Shown in pieces: positions 27,611 to 36,915 of a DNA stretch of 64,000 bases. The translations under genes were made by a program, and so were the position numbers. The notes under the pieces were generated by a model. That model was given only the letters and a program-made list of their open reading frames with translations, made no database searches and was not told where the DNA came from. Position 1 is the first letter of the stretch. Each line of letters opens with the position of its first letter. This DNA comes from Pycnococcus provasolii (taxonomy: Eukaryota; Chlorophyta; Pseudoscourfieldiophyceae; Pseudoscourfieldiales). The stretch covers positions 124,001 to 188,000 of the forward strand of contig CP150582.1 of NCBI GenBank assembly GCA_049487715.1, written 5' to 3'.

Positions 27611-30442
27611 TCAAAGATCGTCAGCAGAAAGCAGAGCCAGTGGATCATCATCCTTCTTGCTTCTACTCCTCTTTCTAATCATTCTCGTCTCCGCCTTCTT
27701 CTTCGGCTGCTGCTGTTCCTGTGTCGACGCCTTCCTCCTCGGCGAAAGTAGGCGAAGCTTTCCACGACTTTTAAGCACTACAGTCTCGTCCACCTCCACA
27801 TCTTCGTCCTCGTCCCCCTCTGCATCGTCGTCGTTGTCGTCGTCGTCGCCAACGTCGACAACGCCGCCTCGATCCTTCCTGACCTCCCTGGCTTCGCCGT
27901 ACTCCCAAGCAGGAAGCTGAATCACAACCTGCTCCGGGTCGACGATTGCGCCACGAGCGGTCCTCACCTTGTAATTCAGCGCCCAAGCCACCTCGCGCGA
28001 TCCACCCCACCGACGAATCGCCTCGCGCAGCGGGTTGTTGCCAATCTGGTAAAGAAAGTCCATGGGAGGCATCGTCTTCTTCGGCAGGTCGTGCTCCTCA
28101 ATCACCTCGTTGATCGCATCCTCGAGGTCGCTCAGCTCACGCCAGTAACGCTTCGGGACCTCGTCAAAGTAGCGCCGAGACCTCGGCCCGAGAACGCCCG
28201 ACTTCGAAGCCTCGTCGCGCGCGCAGAGAGCTAGGCTCTGGATCGTGCGAGGCAGCTCGTCGTAAACGCATCGCTCCATCTCCGCGTACACCTCGTCGTC
28301 GTCAGGGAGGTGATCGCACGGCAGGTACGCACGGCTCTCCGCCGCGCCCTCCCACGCATCCTTGCGCCGACGAAGCTTTGCCACCTGCGCCTCAACGCTC
28401 GGGTTGTTTGCAACCTTCACCTCAAGGGCAACGCGCACCTGGCAGGTATTGCGCGACGAGGCGACCGGCAGCACGGACCACTTGCCTCGGAGCACCTGGA
28501 TCGTGGGAGACGTCAGCATCGCGTCGACGTCAGACTGCACCATCGACTCGATGCCAGGAGTTCCCACATCCGCGCCTTTCTGCGGACGCTCGTGCAGCTT
28601 GAACGACGACTCGAGCGTCTCGTCGTTCTCGTACACCTCCAAGTCTACCGTCGCCTTCCACGAGCACATGGGATCCGGAAAGTCTCTGCGATTGCGGCTC
28701 ACCTCGCTGCGCACCATGAGCAGGCGGCGATCGCCCGGCTCGGGCTCGACGCGGCGCATGACAGCCTTTTTGTTCAGCCAAGGGATCACCTCGGCATGCC
28801 GCCTGTGATCCGTGAGCGCCTTCCACGCGTGAGTCGGCGCGTTTGGCAGCTGCGCGACGCAGACGGCGCGAACGTGCCGATCGTCGATGCGGCGCACGTG
28901 CACCTCCACGGGAACCCGCGCCACGTCGCCGTTCATCGTTGCCACGTCCACGTCACTGAGGTCGAGGCTGGAGAGCGGGCTGGACAGGTCGAGGCTCGAG
29001 CGCACAGCAGTGCTGTCGAGCGTCGCCTGCACCACCGGCAAAGGGAGGGGCATCGCCAGACTACTTCCGACGGACGGTCCGAATGGAGGATGCGCAAGCG
29101 AGCTTCCATTCTTTGTGAGAGCGGATGAACTGGCGCTTTCCTTCCTCGTCCTTCTCCCACCGTCGTCGTCGCCGTCGTCATCGTCATCCTCCACGTCCTT
29201 CTCCTCACCGACGTCGTTGTCTGGAATGTTGATTTCGTCGACGCCGTAAAGGCTCGTGTATAAAGGTGGCAGAGATCTCTTTTGTTCGCGCACCGGACGC
29301 ACGTTCATTGCCACCGTCTGGGCGTCGTCGTCATAACTTTGATCAGCCCGAAATGGTATGAGGCGGCGTGGCAAAGAAGGGTCGGACTCCGCATCGAGCA
29401 GGTTTGCACTTCTATTTTGCATGGGAAGTTCATCCCGACGTCTCGCCTCCGACTCCGACTCCGCCTTGAGTGCACGCAGCGTGCTACGCACAGCATTCTG
29501 CAGGACAAGTTTCGTGAGTTCGTCGGATATTCCCGGGATGGACGCGGCATCAGCTTCGAAGGTGTATCTCGTGAGTGCGCCCCCGCTTTCTGGAACCTCC
29601 GCAAGTGCCAGCCGTGCGGTGAGCGCGGCGTTCGGAATCGAGCACGCCTCGAGTCGCACGCGCAGTGCTCGTTCCGTTTTCCGAGCCTTGCGTGAGTTTC
29701 TTCTTCTCTTTTTTGCAGCCACCGCAGCCGCAGCCGCAGCCGCAGCCGCAGCCGCGGCTGTGGCGGCAGCCTCGCCGTCCGATCCTCGTATGCGTCCCGC
29801 GAACTTCGTGGACTGTTTCGCCATTTCCGCCTCACGTCGGCTCGGCGGCGACTCGTTCGGCTCCTCCTCTTCCCACACTTCGAGCACGCACGCGATGTTC
29901 CACTTCCACAGCGGACCGAGCACCTCCCATCTTTGTCGCACGAACCAGCCATCCTCGAGTTCCTTTATCGAGTCGTTGGCCGACGAGTACGTCGACGTCG
30001 TCGGCGGCACGACACGCTCGAGGGACGTGAGTCCCATGGGTCTCCACGCTTTTCCCCCTGATCCTGACGACTGTGCCCGCCGTCGACGAGAGTTTGGCGG
30101 CTTCGCGCCGTCGACGAGCGTTCTCCACACGACGTCGAGCGGCGCGGCGATGCGTTTGCGTTCGGACACACGCAAGAGCTCCTCTGACTGCCGACTCTTC
30201 TCCTGAGATCCACTCGACGCCGCCGCCGCCGCCGCCGCCGCCGACGAAGTTTCACCACGGTCCCGGTCGGCATACGCACGCAAATGAAAGTCACCACCAG
30301 AACGCAAATGAGAACGTGTTGACCTACCTGCACTGCAACGACCCGGACTCACTCTCAAGTTCAAGGCTGAAGACCCTTGGGGATGGGGAGACCCACCAAA
30401 GGGAGAGACATGAGACACTATTGGACGCACGGGTGACGCCAT
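27611..30442 (-). CDS. Plastid START/Coq10-like (SRPBCC) double-domain protein
   Basis: 943 aa, single exon, ATG at 30442. The N-terminus (about 65 aa) is Ser/Arg/Pro-rich and suits a transit peptide. A first START/cyclase-like domain (ERKRIAAPLDVVWRTLVDG, then WKWNIACVLEVWEEE) is interrupted by acidic and poly-Ala inserts (poly-Ala coded at about 29710-29765). A second, clearer one begins near residue 490 (HVRRIDDRHVRAVCVAQLP, then AWKALTDHRRHAEVIPWL). The C-terminal block (PKRYWRELSDLEDAINEV, then FLYQIGNNPLREAIRRWGG) resembles the C-terminus of plant polyketide-cyclase/dehydrase-like plastid proteins such as the At5g08720 type. Such folds bind lipids, quinones or pigments. No enzyme activity can be inferred. 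The last 100 residues are acidic, then basic low complexity. Confidence 0.75.
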   Translation of the reverse strand: MASPVRPIVSHVSPFGGSPHPQGSSALNLRVSPGRCSAGRSTRSHLRSGGDFHLRAYADRDRGETSSAAAAAAAASSGSQEKSRQSEELLRVSERKRIAAPLDVVWRTLVDGAKPPNSRRRRAQSSGSGGKAWRPMGLTSLERVVPPTTSTYSSANDSIKELEDGWFVRQRWEVLGPLWKWNIACVLEVWEEEEPNESPPSRREAEMAKQSTKFAGRIRGSDGEAAATAAAAAAAAAAAAVAAKKRRRNSRKARKTERALRVRLEACSIPNAALTARLALAEVPESGGALTRYTFEADAASIPGISDELTKLVLQNAVRSTLRALKAESESEARRRDELPMQNRSANLLDAESDPSLPRRLIPFRADQSYDDDAQTVAMNVRPVREQKRSLPPLYTSLYGVDEINIPDNDVGEEKDVEDDDDDGDDDGGRRTRKESASSSALTKNGSSLAHPPFGPSVGSSLAMPLPLPVVQATLDSTAVRSSLDLSSPLSSLDLSDVDVATMNGDVARVPVEVHVRRIDDRHVRAVCVAQLPNAPTHAWKALTDHRRHAEVIPWLNKKAVMRRVEPEPGDRRLLMVRSEVSRNRRDFPDPMCSWKATVDLEVYENDETLESSFKLHERPQKGADVGTPGIESMVQSDVDAMLTSPTIQVLRGKWSVLPVASSRNTCQVRVALEVKVANNPSVEAQVAKLRRRKDAWEGAAESRAYLPCDHLPDDDEVYAEMERCVYDELPRTIQSLALCARDEASKSGVLGPRSRRYFDEVPKRYWRELSDLEDAINEVIEEHDLPKKTMPPMDFLYQIGNNPLREAIRRWGGSREVAWALNYKVRTARGAIVDPEQVVIQLPAWEYGEAREVRKDRGGVVDVGDDDDNDDDAEGDEDEDVEVDETVVLKSRGKLRLLSPRRKASTQEQQQPKKKAETRMIRKRSRSKKDDDPLALLSADDL

Positions 30443-30830
30443 ATCAATTGGGAGGCAAGCAGAGAGCTCTCACAACGAGGGAGGCCAGCAAAAGCTCGAA
30501 ATGAAAATGAAGAGGGGCTCCCTCCAGTGGGGACTGGGGAGGGAGCACGTCTGACAATTGTCGTCCGGACCGGAGGGTCCCCAGGAGGGGTGCGTTCCGG
30601 GATGCGGCGGCCGATCTCCCTCCCCCTTCGAATTCCATAAAAGGATCTCCCCACCGGACCGGGGGGATGCGTCCTTGAACGTAATTGCTATATATATAAA
30701 ACCAGACCCGCTCCAAAGCTTCCTTGTACGGCGGCGAGGTGGTGCTTCCCGAGGGTGTGGCACGTACATTCGGACGCGTCGACGTGTAAGTTGCAAAACA
30801 ATTATCAAAATAATACACTGTTGCTTTGAC
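30443..30830. other. Intergenic region between the START-like and kinase genes
   Basis: Both genes run on minus, so this is the kinase 3' flank and the START-like promoter. There is an A/T patch TATATATATA at 30690-30699 and GGACCGG-type repeats near 30570 and 30655. No gene seen. Confidence 0.4.
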
Positions 30831-32810
30831 TTAAAGTACAAGTTCGCCAACGAGCTCTTGGAAGGCCGGGCGATCCCTAGGCGTTTCGAGCCAGCACCGG
30901 AGGGCGATGTCTTTGACTTGCGGAACGCCGACGATAGCCGCCTCGTTCCATTCGAGCGTACTCCTGATGTAGCGGGTACCTTCCCGCTGAACGCTCGCGA
31001 TGAACGGATAGATGTCAACTCCGTCGAAGGGGCGCTGGCGGTGCATGAGTTCCCAAAGGATCACGCCGAACGAAAACACATCGCACGGATAGTCGTAGGG
31101 ATCGTTGCGAAGAGCCTCCGGCGCGCAGTAGTAGGCTGCGCCGTGCTTTTTGGCAGACGACGTGCCGTTGGAGTGTCTGCTATTCTTCACCTTGCTGAGA
31201 CCAAAGTCGGTGATCTTTGCCTGTCCTTTTTTGTTCATCAGCACATTGTTCGACGTCAAGTCGCGGTGAACGATGTGCTGGCCGTGCAGATAGGCCATGC
31301 CTTCGACGATGTCGTGAGCCCACGACATCTTCATGGCCGTTGTCAGGCGATTGGCGAACGTCCTGCCATCTGGAGCCATCTTGTGCACGACATCTGCCAA
31401 ACTGCCTCTGTCCATGTACTCCATAACGATGGAGAGGTTCTGCGGTTCGACAATCACACCCATCCACAGCACGACGCGTGGATGTCGCAGGCGTGACAGG
31501 ATGCTCACCTCTGACGCGAACACTTCCTGCCCGGCACCACGCTGGTCGAAGAGGCGCTTCACCGCCACCGGCGTTCCCCGCCAGACTCCCTTGTACACTT
31601 CACCGTACCCACCGATGCCTAGCCTGTTGTGCGGACCGATGCAATCACGCGTGTACGAGATAGACTCCGAGTCGATGCGCAGATGCGCAAACTCCGGCGA
31701 GAACATGAGGTCGTGCGCACGCGCGTCGTCGTCGTTGGTGCGTGCGTGCGTGGTAAGCATGCTGCCGCTGCTATCTTCATCGACATCTCCGCGAGGACCC
31801 TCGAGAAGCAGGGCGGAAAAGCTCGGCGGCGCACTGCCGTCGGGAGTTGGCGGCAGTGCCCACATCGTGTTCTTCGGCAAAGTGCGCGCGTCAAAGTGCG
31901 CGCGAAAGCTGTGCTTTATGGTAACGTCGACGGCGTTGCTCGTGTCGTCGACACGGCTCAGCTCGAGGACGGGTCCGTCCACGTTGGTGATTCGGTCTGG
32001 CTGAACGGGCATCATGCGCAGGGTGTCAGCAATCACGTCCTCCGCGCTCAGCGTTCTTTGCGACGTTCTTGCCGCTTGCTCTGCAACGCGCTTTGGCGCT
32101 CCCACCTTGTCTCCGTGCTTGCCTCTCCTGATGAGCGCTCGCGAGGCGTCCCACGCGCGCGCCCACCGCGCGTGCGCGCGTGCGCGTGGCGTCGAGTCCG
32201 CGTCTGAGGGCGACGGCGAGAGCGTCACGCGCTTGCTGGTGGACGCCAGCGGACCGAGGTTGGCCCACGCCTGCGCGAGCGTCGTCGTCGGCGTTGGTGC
32301 TGGCTCGCTTTCATGAGGTGCTGGCTCAGAGTCCGAGACGACACCAAGGCGGCTTTCCTCGTGAAGCTGTGCATAATCAGGAACCTCGTGAGTTGCATGC
32401 TGTTCACGAGGAGAAGCACGCGTCGATTTGTCGTCGTCCTCTTCTTCAACCACAAGTTGAGACGCCGACGAGTCATTGGCAAGCTTGTCGTCTCCAAGCT
32501 CCCGCGCCTCCGACTCCAAAACCTTCCCTTCTCTGAGAAGGGAGTGGTCATTGAGCAAACCACGAGCCTCATCCTCATCCTCATCCTCACCCGCATCCCT
32601 CAAATGAAACGAGGATGATGAGGAATTACATTCCCCATCCTCATGATATATTTCAGTCCCATCACCACCATGAGCCTCAGCCTCAGCATCACTCGTAATC
32701 CCTACAGATAATCCCTCCAGCGTATGCGATACTTCCGAAATAGCAGAGTCGAGGTATGACCAAAGACTACCTGAGGCTGAAGAAGAAGACATGACTGGAG
32801 TCGTCGCCAT
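30831..32810 (-). CDS. TKL/Raf-like protein kinase
   Basis: 659 aa, ATG at 32810. The first 390 residues are acidic, Ser/Ala-rich and probably disordered. The kinase domain (about 395-655) has all the catalytic elements: Gly loop IGGYGEVYKG, the VAVKRL lysine, HRDLTSNNVLM in the catalytic loop, DFGLSKV, the activation-segment CAPEAL, and DVFSFGVILWELM. The catalytic loop and the region before it (LSIVMEYMDRGSLADVV) are those of tyrosine-kinase-like Ser/Thr kinases, the group of plant Raf-like MAPKKKs. No transmembrane segment or ligand domain is seen, so it is likely cytosolic. It is divergent from the RCC1-like gene, whose start lies 252 bp away. Confidence 0.85.
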   Translation of the reverse strand: MATTPVMSSSSASGSLWSYLDSAISEVSHTLEGLSVGITSDAEAEAHGGDGTEIYHEDGECNSSSSSFHLRDAGEDEDEDEARGLLNDHSLLREGKVLESEARELGDDKLANDSSASQLVVEEEDDDKSTRASPREQHATHEVPDYAQLHEESRLGVVSDSEPAPHESEPAPTPTTTLAQAWANLGPLASTSKRVTLSPSPSDADSTPRARAHARWARAWDASRALIRRGKHGDKVGAPKRVAEQAARTSQRTLSAEDVIADTLRMMPVQPDRITNVDGPVLELSRVDDTSNAVDVTIKHSFRAHFDARTLPKNTMWALPPTPDGSAPPSFSALLLEGPRGDVDEDSSGSMLTTHARTNDDDARAHDLMFSPEFAHLRIDSESISYTRDCIGPHNRLGIGGYGEVYKGVWRGTPVAVKRLFDQRGAGQEVFASEVSILSRLRHPRVVLWMGVIVEPQNLSIVMEYMDRGSLADVVHKMAPDGRTFANRLTTAMKMSWAHDIVEGMAYLHGQHIVHRDLTSNNVLMNKKGQAKITDFGLSKVKNSRHSNGTSSAKKHGAAYYCAPEALRNDPYDYPCDVFSFGVILWELMHRQRPFDGVDIYPFIASVQREGTRYIRSTLEWNEAAIVGVPQVKDIALRCWLETPRDRPAFQELVGELVL

Positions 32811-33062
32811 GCAGTAAGCACGGGACGCCGACGGACTGCAGACGCCACGTCAAATGACAAATGAATACGAGGGGGGAGGGAGTTGACGCACTCTCCTCAG
32901 AGCTCCTCCGAGGGGCCGAGGGGCACAGACCGAAGGGGCCGAAGGTGGGGAAAAAAGGTGGGGGAAAAGATTCGGGGTTTGGAAAGGGAAAAACGATCCT
33001 TAACCCCCAATCCGTCTTTGTCCCTTCACCTCCTCAGGTCGTTTTTCTCATTCTTCGACGCC

Positions 33063-34022
33063 ATGGCAGCACCTCTCGGAGAGCTGGCGTACGAGGCGCT
33101 CAGACTCGCGTTCATGCCGTGGCAGAGAGAACGACGTCTTGCCAAGGAGCGTGAGCGAACTCGAATTGCGCGACTATCTTCTTCTGGACTGATTGCCGCA
33201 GGTCTTTATCACTCGCTTGCGCTACGAGTCGACGGAAGCATCGCGTTCTGGGGCGAGAACGCATTCGGCCACGCGCCTCCTGCCGGCGTCGACGGCGAAT
33301 TCGTCGCAGTTACCGCGGGTGCGCATCACTCGCTTGCGATTCGACGCGACGGCGGCATCGCGTGCGGGGGACGCAACTACGACGGCCGGGCGCCTCCCGA
33401 TGGCGTCGCGGGCGACTTCGTCGCAGTTGCCGCGGGTTTCAAACACTCCATCGCACTTCGACGCGACGGCAGCATCGCGTGCTGGGGCTACAACGCCGAC
33501 GGCCGGGCACCTCCCGATGGCGTCGACGGCGACTTCGTCGCGGTCGCAGCGGGTTACCAGCACTCCATCGCGCTTCGACGCGACGGCAGCATCGCGTGTT
33601 GGGGACGCAACGCCGAAGGGCAGGCACCTCCCGCCGGCGTCGTGGGAGACTTCTTTGCAATCGGAGCGGGTTGGCGTCACTCCATCGCGTTGCGTCGCGA
33701 CGGCAGCATCGCGTGTTGGGGACACAACGACGACGGCCAGGCACCTCCTGACGGCGTCGAGGGCGACTTCTTCGCGATCGCTGCGGGTATGGATCACTCC
33801 ATCGCACTTCGACGCGACGGCGGCATCGCGTGCTGGGGATGCAACGCCGACGGCCGGGCGCCTCCCGATGGCGTCGACGGCGACTTCGTCGCAATCGACG
33901 CGGGCTCGCGTCACTCCATCGCGCTGCGTCGCGACGGCTCAATCGCGTGTTGGGGCTACAACGCCAACGGCCAGGCACCTCCCGGCGGCGTCGCCGGTCC
34001 ATTTATGTTGCAAGATTTGTAA
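33063..34022 (+). CDS. RCC1-like beta-propeller protein, seven 39-residue repeats
   Basis: 319 aa from the ATG at 33063. After a basic helical N-terminus (about 45 aa) come seven tandem repeats of 39 residues with the core HSIALRRDGSIACWG and a GRAPPDGV turn. The repeat starts are at 33210, 33327, 33444, 33561, 33678, 33795 and 33912, exactly 117 bp apart. Seven units suit a closed seven-bladed RCC1-type propeller. The short unit and the A-C-W-G core are those of the compact RCC1 repeats common in bacteria, algae and large viruses, not of the nuclear exchange factor RCC1. Partners are unknown. Units are very similar in DNA, pointing to recent duplication. Confidence 0.8.
   Translation: MAAPLGELAYEALRLAFMPWQRERRLAKERERTRIARLSSSGLIAAGLYHSLALRVDGSIAFWGENAFGHAPPAGVDGEFVAVTAGAHHSLAIRRDGGIACGGRNYDGRAPPDGVAGDFVAVAAGFKHSIALRRDGSIACWGYNADGRAPPDGVDGDFVAVAAGYQHSIALRRDGSIACWGRNAEGQAPPAGVVGDFFAIGAGWRHSIALRRDGSIACWGHNDDGQAPPDGVEGDFFAIAAGMDHSIALRRDGGIACWGCNADGRAPPDGVDGDFVAIDAGSRHSIALRRDGSIACWGYNANGQAPPGGVAGPFMLQDL
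33210..34022 (+). repeat. Seven coding 117-bp tandem repeats
   Basis: In-frame repeat copies with a constant 117-bp period inside the RCC1-like gene; the middle five are the most alike. Confidence 0.95.
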
Positions 34023-34276
34023 AACCAATCGTCTTACCCGTGTAATTTCAGCTCACGAAGAACTAAATTCTTGAAAGTTCATCACACTTCTACGATAGAG
34101 CATCCGAGAAACTCACCGACGCCAGCCATGCTAAGCTCACCAATCCCCAGCAACCTTCCTTGAATCCGTTTTTTGGGGAAACCCCTACTTGAACACCGAC
34201 CTATTCTCACCGACCTATTCTTCCCTTTTCTTGCCACGTCGTCCTGTCGTCTTGTAATAACTTGTGTTTGGGCACC

Positions 34277-36790
34277 ATGCCGAAGGTATTACGCCGTCAT
34301 GCCGCGTCATGTCATGTCAACGTCGACATGATTATTGTGCGTTATTGCCTTTTTTTGTGGACTTTCAATGCACTTCATGTTGTGCTACCTGCTACTGCAA
34401 TAGTAGAAGCAACGCGCACAACACCCTTAAGAGCTACCCTTAAGGGTAACCTCCACAGTGGCAGTTCTAACTCGATCTCTGAGGATGGGTCCCGCATCTC
34501 GGGAGATGGTCCCTCAGCCCCGGCTCAGCCGTTCGCACTCAGCTCCATCAAGTTTAAGAGCACGTCGCTCTTCGCGAACGCCACCCAATCCAACATCAAC
34601 TACGTCCTCACGCTCGACGACACCCAGCTCGCGTGCGACTTCACGAGTGCCGCCAACTTGACGTCGTGCTCGAGCACGGACGGAGGGTGGACGACGCTCA
34701 TGAAACAAACCAACGGGTCATACACGCGACAGTTTGGATATCTGCCCGAGGGGGACGACGCGACGCCGCCGCAAGATTTATCAGGTGTCGATGCATGCGC
34801 AGCCGTGTGCAGCAAACTGCCAAACTGCGCCGCGCTGTGCTTTCGCACACCCATTTATGCCGCCTCAACAATACAATACGGAACAACAAGCCACGCTAGC
34901 CCTGCGGCGCAGGCTGCACTGCAGCAGACGAACGTAACCTGCCACTTCAAAACCGACGCCAGCAAGTTCGTTCCGACGCCGCCGAATGGAAATTGCCCCT
35001 CGCCTGGTGCGCCGGCGTCTGCGGCCAAGCCGACGTGCAACCCGCTTCCTGGCGAAATGTCACTTGGCGGATACTACGGACACTATCAAGGGCATTTCCT
35101 CAGCGCCACGGCGATGCTCTACAACGCAACGGGCAACACGGACGTGCAGGCTAAAGCAAACCGTCTCATCGCCGCATTCGACGCTTGCATGAGCGCGTGG
35201 GCGACGCGATATCCATCGGAGCGCGGATACCTATTCCCATACGACATCGTCGCGTGGAAGTATCTGAATGGCACGCTGCCGTACCCCAAAATGGCTGTGT
35301 ACTCGGTGCCATTCTACACCACGCACAAGCTGCTCGCTGGCCTGCTCGATCAGCACAATCTTGCCCATCACCCAAAGGCGCTCGAAATGGCGCTCAGCCT
35401 CGCGCACTGGTCGTACCGATACGCCCTCAATGCCCTGCAGATTGGAGGGCAAGCTCTTTGGCAGAACGTGCTCAACACCGAGTGGGGGGGAATGAACGAG
35501 GTGCTGTACAATCTTTACGTCGCTGCGCCGGGAGGAGACGACGACGGAGCCAACGACTGGCTGATTACAGCTGCGAGGCTGTTCGACCACTTCTCTTGGA
35601 GCCAGCCTCTAGCCTCGGGCGTGGACGACCTCGCGTACAATCACGCGAACACGCACATTCCGGAGGTGATTGGTAACGCCGCGGGATTCGAGGTCACGGG
35701 CAACGACACGGATCGGCGCATCGCGCGCTTCTTCCTGGATGTGCTGCGCGCGAACCACAGCTTTGCCACGGGAGGTAGCAATGCCGCGGAGCATTGGGGA
35801 CCTGCGGACGCTACCGCGGACCAGCTTCTTGGCTCGAATGGCGCTGCGACGGAGGAGTCGTGCACACAGTACAATGTGCTGAAGCTCGCTCGCCGCATGT
35901 GGCGGTGGGACCCACTTGCCCAGGCGGATTTGATGGACTTTTACGAGCTCGCGTTCTTCAACGGCATCGTGGGGAATCAGGATCGCACGTGGGTGTCACC
36001 AACAACAGGTAAGCCTATGACTCGGTACATTTACATGAACCCACTCGGCGGATCGAACTTGCAGAAGGCGTGGGGAGCATCTGACTACGGATTCGTCTGC
36101 TGCTGGGCATCGCTCACCGAGTCATTCAGCAAGCTTGGCGACACGCTTTTCTTTCACCGCGCTGGCGAGGACGATGGCGTACCCGAACTCTTCTGGAATC
36201 CGTACGCGAGCGCGACGGTGAATTGGCCGACGGAGGGGGGTTCTTTCTCCGCATCGGCGACTGAACCTTATCCCGCGCCGAGTGGTGTGACAGCCAGCGC
36301 CAAGCTGTCTCTCCCCGGCATTTTGCGTCTTCGCATTCACGTTCGCATACCCTCTTGGGCGGACGACACCGGCCGCAACCGCCTGCTTGTTTCTGGTCAC
36401 GTGCAGCCTCCGCCAACTCCCGGTGAATTTGCGACCATCGATCGCGTGTGGGAGGATGGCGACACGATCCAGCTATCGCTTCCACCGCACTTCGTCGCGG
36501 TGAGTGTGGAGGATTCTAGGCCGGACGTGCACGCCAACTACCGCGCGTTCCGATACGGGCCGCTCGTGCTAGCGAAGCTTGGAACAGGAGGTGACCAGAT
36601 TGATCCTCTTGGCGACGCAGCCAAGCCCGACGAGTGGATGACGGTGACAAGCGTGCCGGGAGAGCCACTGATGGTTTCCGCTAAGCAAGCTGGTGGCAAG
36701 CCGGATGTGCGATTCATACCACTCATGGACGTGATTGATGAGAACTACGAGGTGTATCTGTGGACGAACGCAACGACGGCAACAAACTGA
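34277..36790 (+). CDS. GH127-type beta-L-arabinofuranosidase, secreted
   Basis: 837 aa from the first ATG of the frame at 34277. Near the N-terminus a hydrophobic stretch (IIVRYCLFLWTFNALHVVLPATA) acts as signal peptide or anchor, followed by a Cys-containing apple/PAN-like segment (about residues 95-225). The catalytic part begins at GGYYGHYQGHFLSA and includes IPEVIGNAAGFE, FATGGSNAAEHWGP, EESCTQYNVLKL and FVCCWASLTESFSKLGD. GH127 enzymes bind zinc through a Glu and three Cys, one of which is the nucleophile. The matching residues here are Glu527, Cys529, Cys608 and Cys609. They remove beta-L-arabinofuranose from hydroxyproline-linked arabinan, which suits an alga with SPPP-rich glycoproteins. 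Several N-glycosylation sequons support secretion. Confidence 0.85.
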   Translation: MPKVLRRHAASCHVNVDMIIVRYCLFLWTFNALHVVLPATAIVEATRTTPLRATLKGNLHSGSSNSISEDGSRISGDGPSAPAQPFALSSIKFKSTSLFANATQSNINYVLTLDDTQLACDFTSAANLTSCSSTDGGWTTLMKQTNGSYTRQFGYLPEGDDATPPQDLSGVDACAAVCSKLPNCAALCFRTPIYAASTIQYGTTSHASPAAQAALQQTNVTCHFKTDASKFVPTPPNGNCPSPGAPASAAKPTCNPLPGEMSLGGYYGHYQGHFLSATAMLYNATGNTDVQAKANRLIAAFDACMSAWATRYPSERGYLFPYDIVAWKYLNGTLPYPKMAVYSVPFYTTHKLLAGLLDQHNLAHHPKALEMALSLAHWSYRYALNALQIGGQALWQNVLNTEWGGMNEVLYNLYVAAPGGDDDGANDWLITAARLFDHFSWSQPLASGVDDLAYNHANTHIPEVIGNAAGFEVTGNDTDRRIARFFLDVLRANHSFATGGSNAAEHWGPADATADQLLGSNGAATEESCTQYNVLKLARRMWRWDPLAQADLMDFYELAFFNGIVGNQDRTWVSPTTGKPMTRYIYMNPLGGSNLQKAWGASDYGFVCCWASLTESFSKLGDTLFFHRAGEDDGVPELFWNPYASATVNWPTEGGSFSASATEPYPAPSGVTASAKLSLPGILRLRIHVRIPSWADDTGRNRLLVSGHVQPPPTPGEFATIDRVWEDGDTIQLSLPPHFVAVSVEDSRPDVHANYRAFRYGPLVLAKLGTGGDQIDPLGDAAKPDEWMTVTSVPGEPLMVSAKQAGGKPDVRFIPLMDVIDENYEVYLWTNATTATN

Positions 36791-36915
36791 GAGGTGAATG
36801 GTCTGAGTAGTAGCTGTAGCAAAACATTTTTTTAAATTTCTGAAAAGGATATCAAATTTTACACGAGGAGGAGGAGGAGGAAGAGAGAGAAACAAAATCA
36901 AGCACGAAGTCGTGC

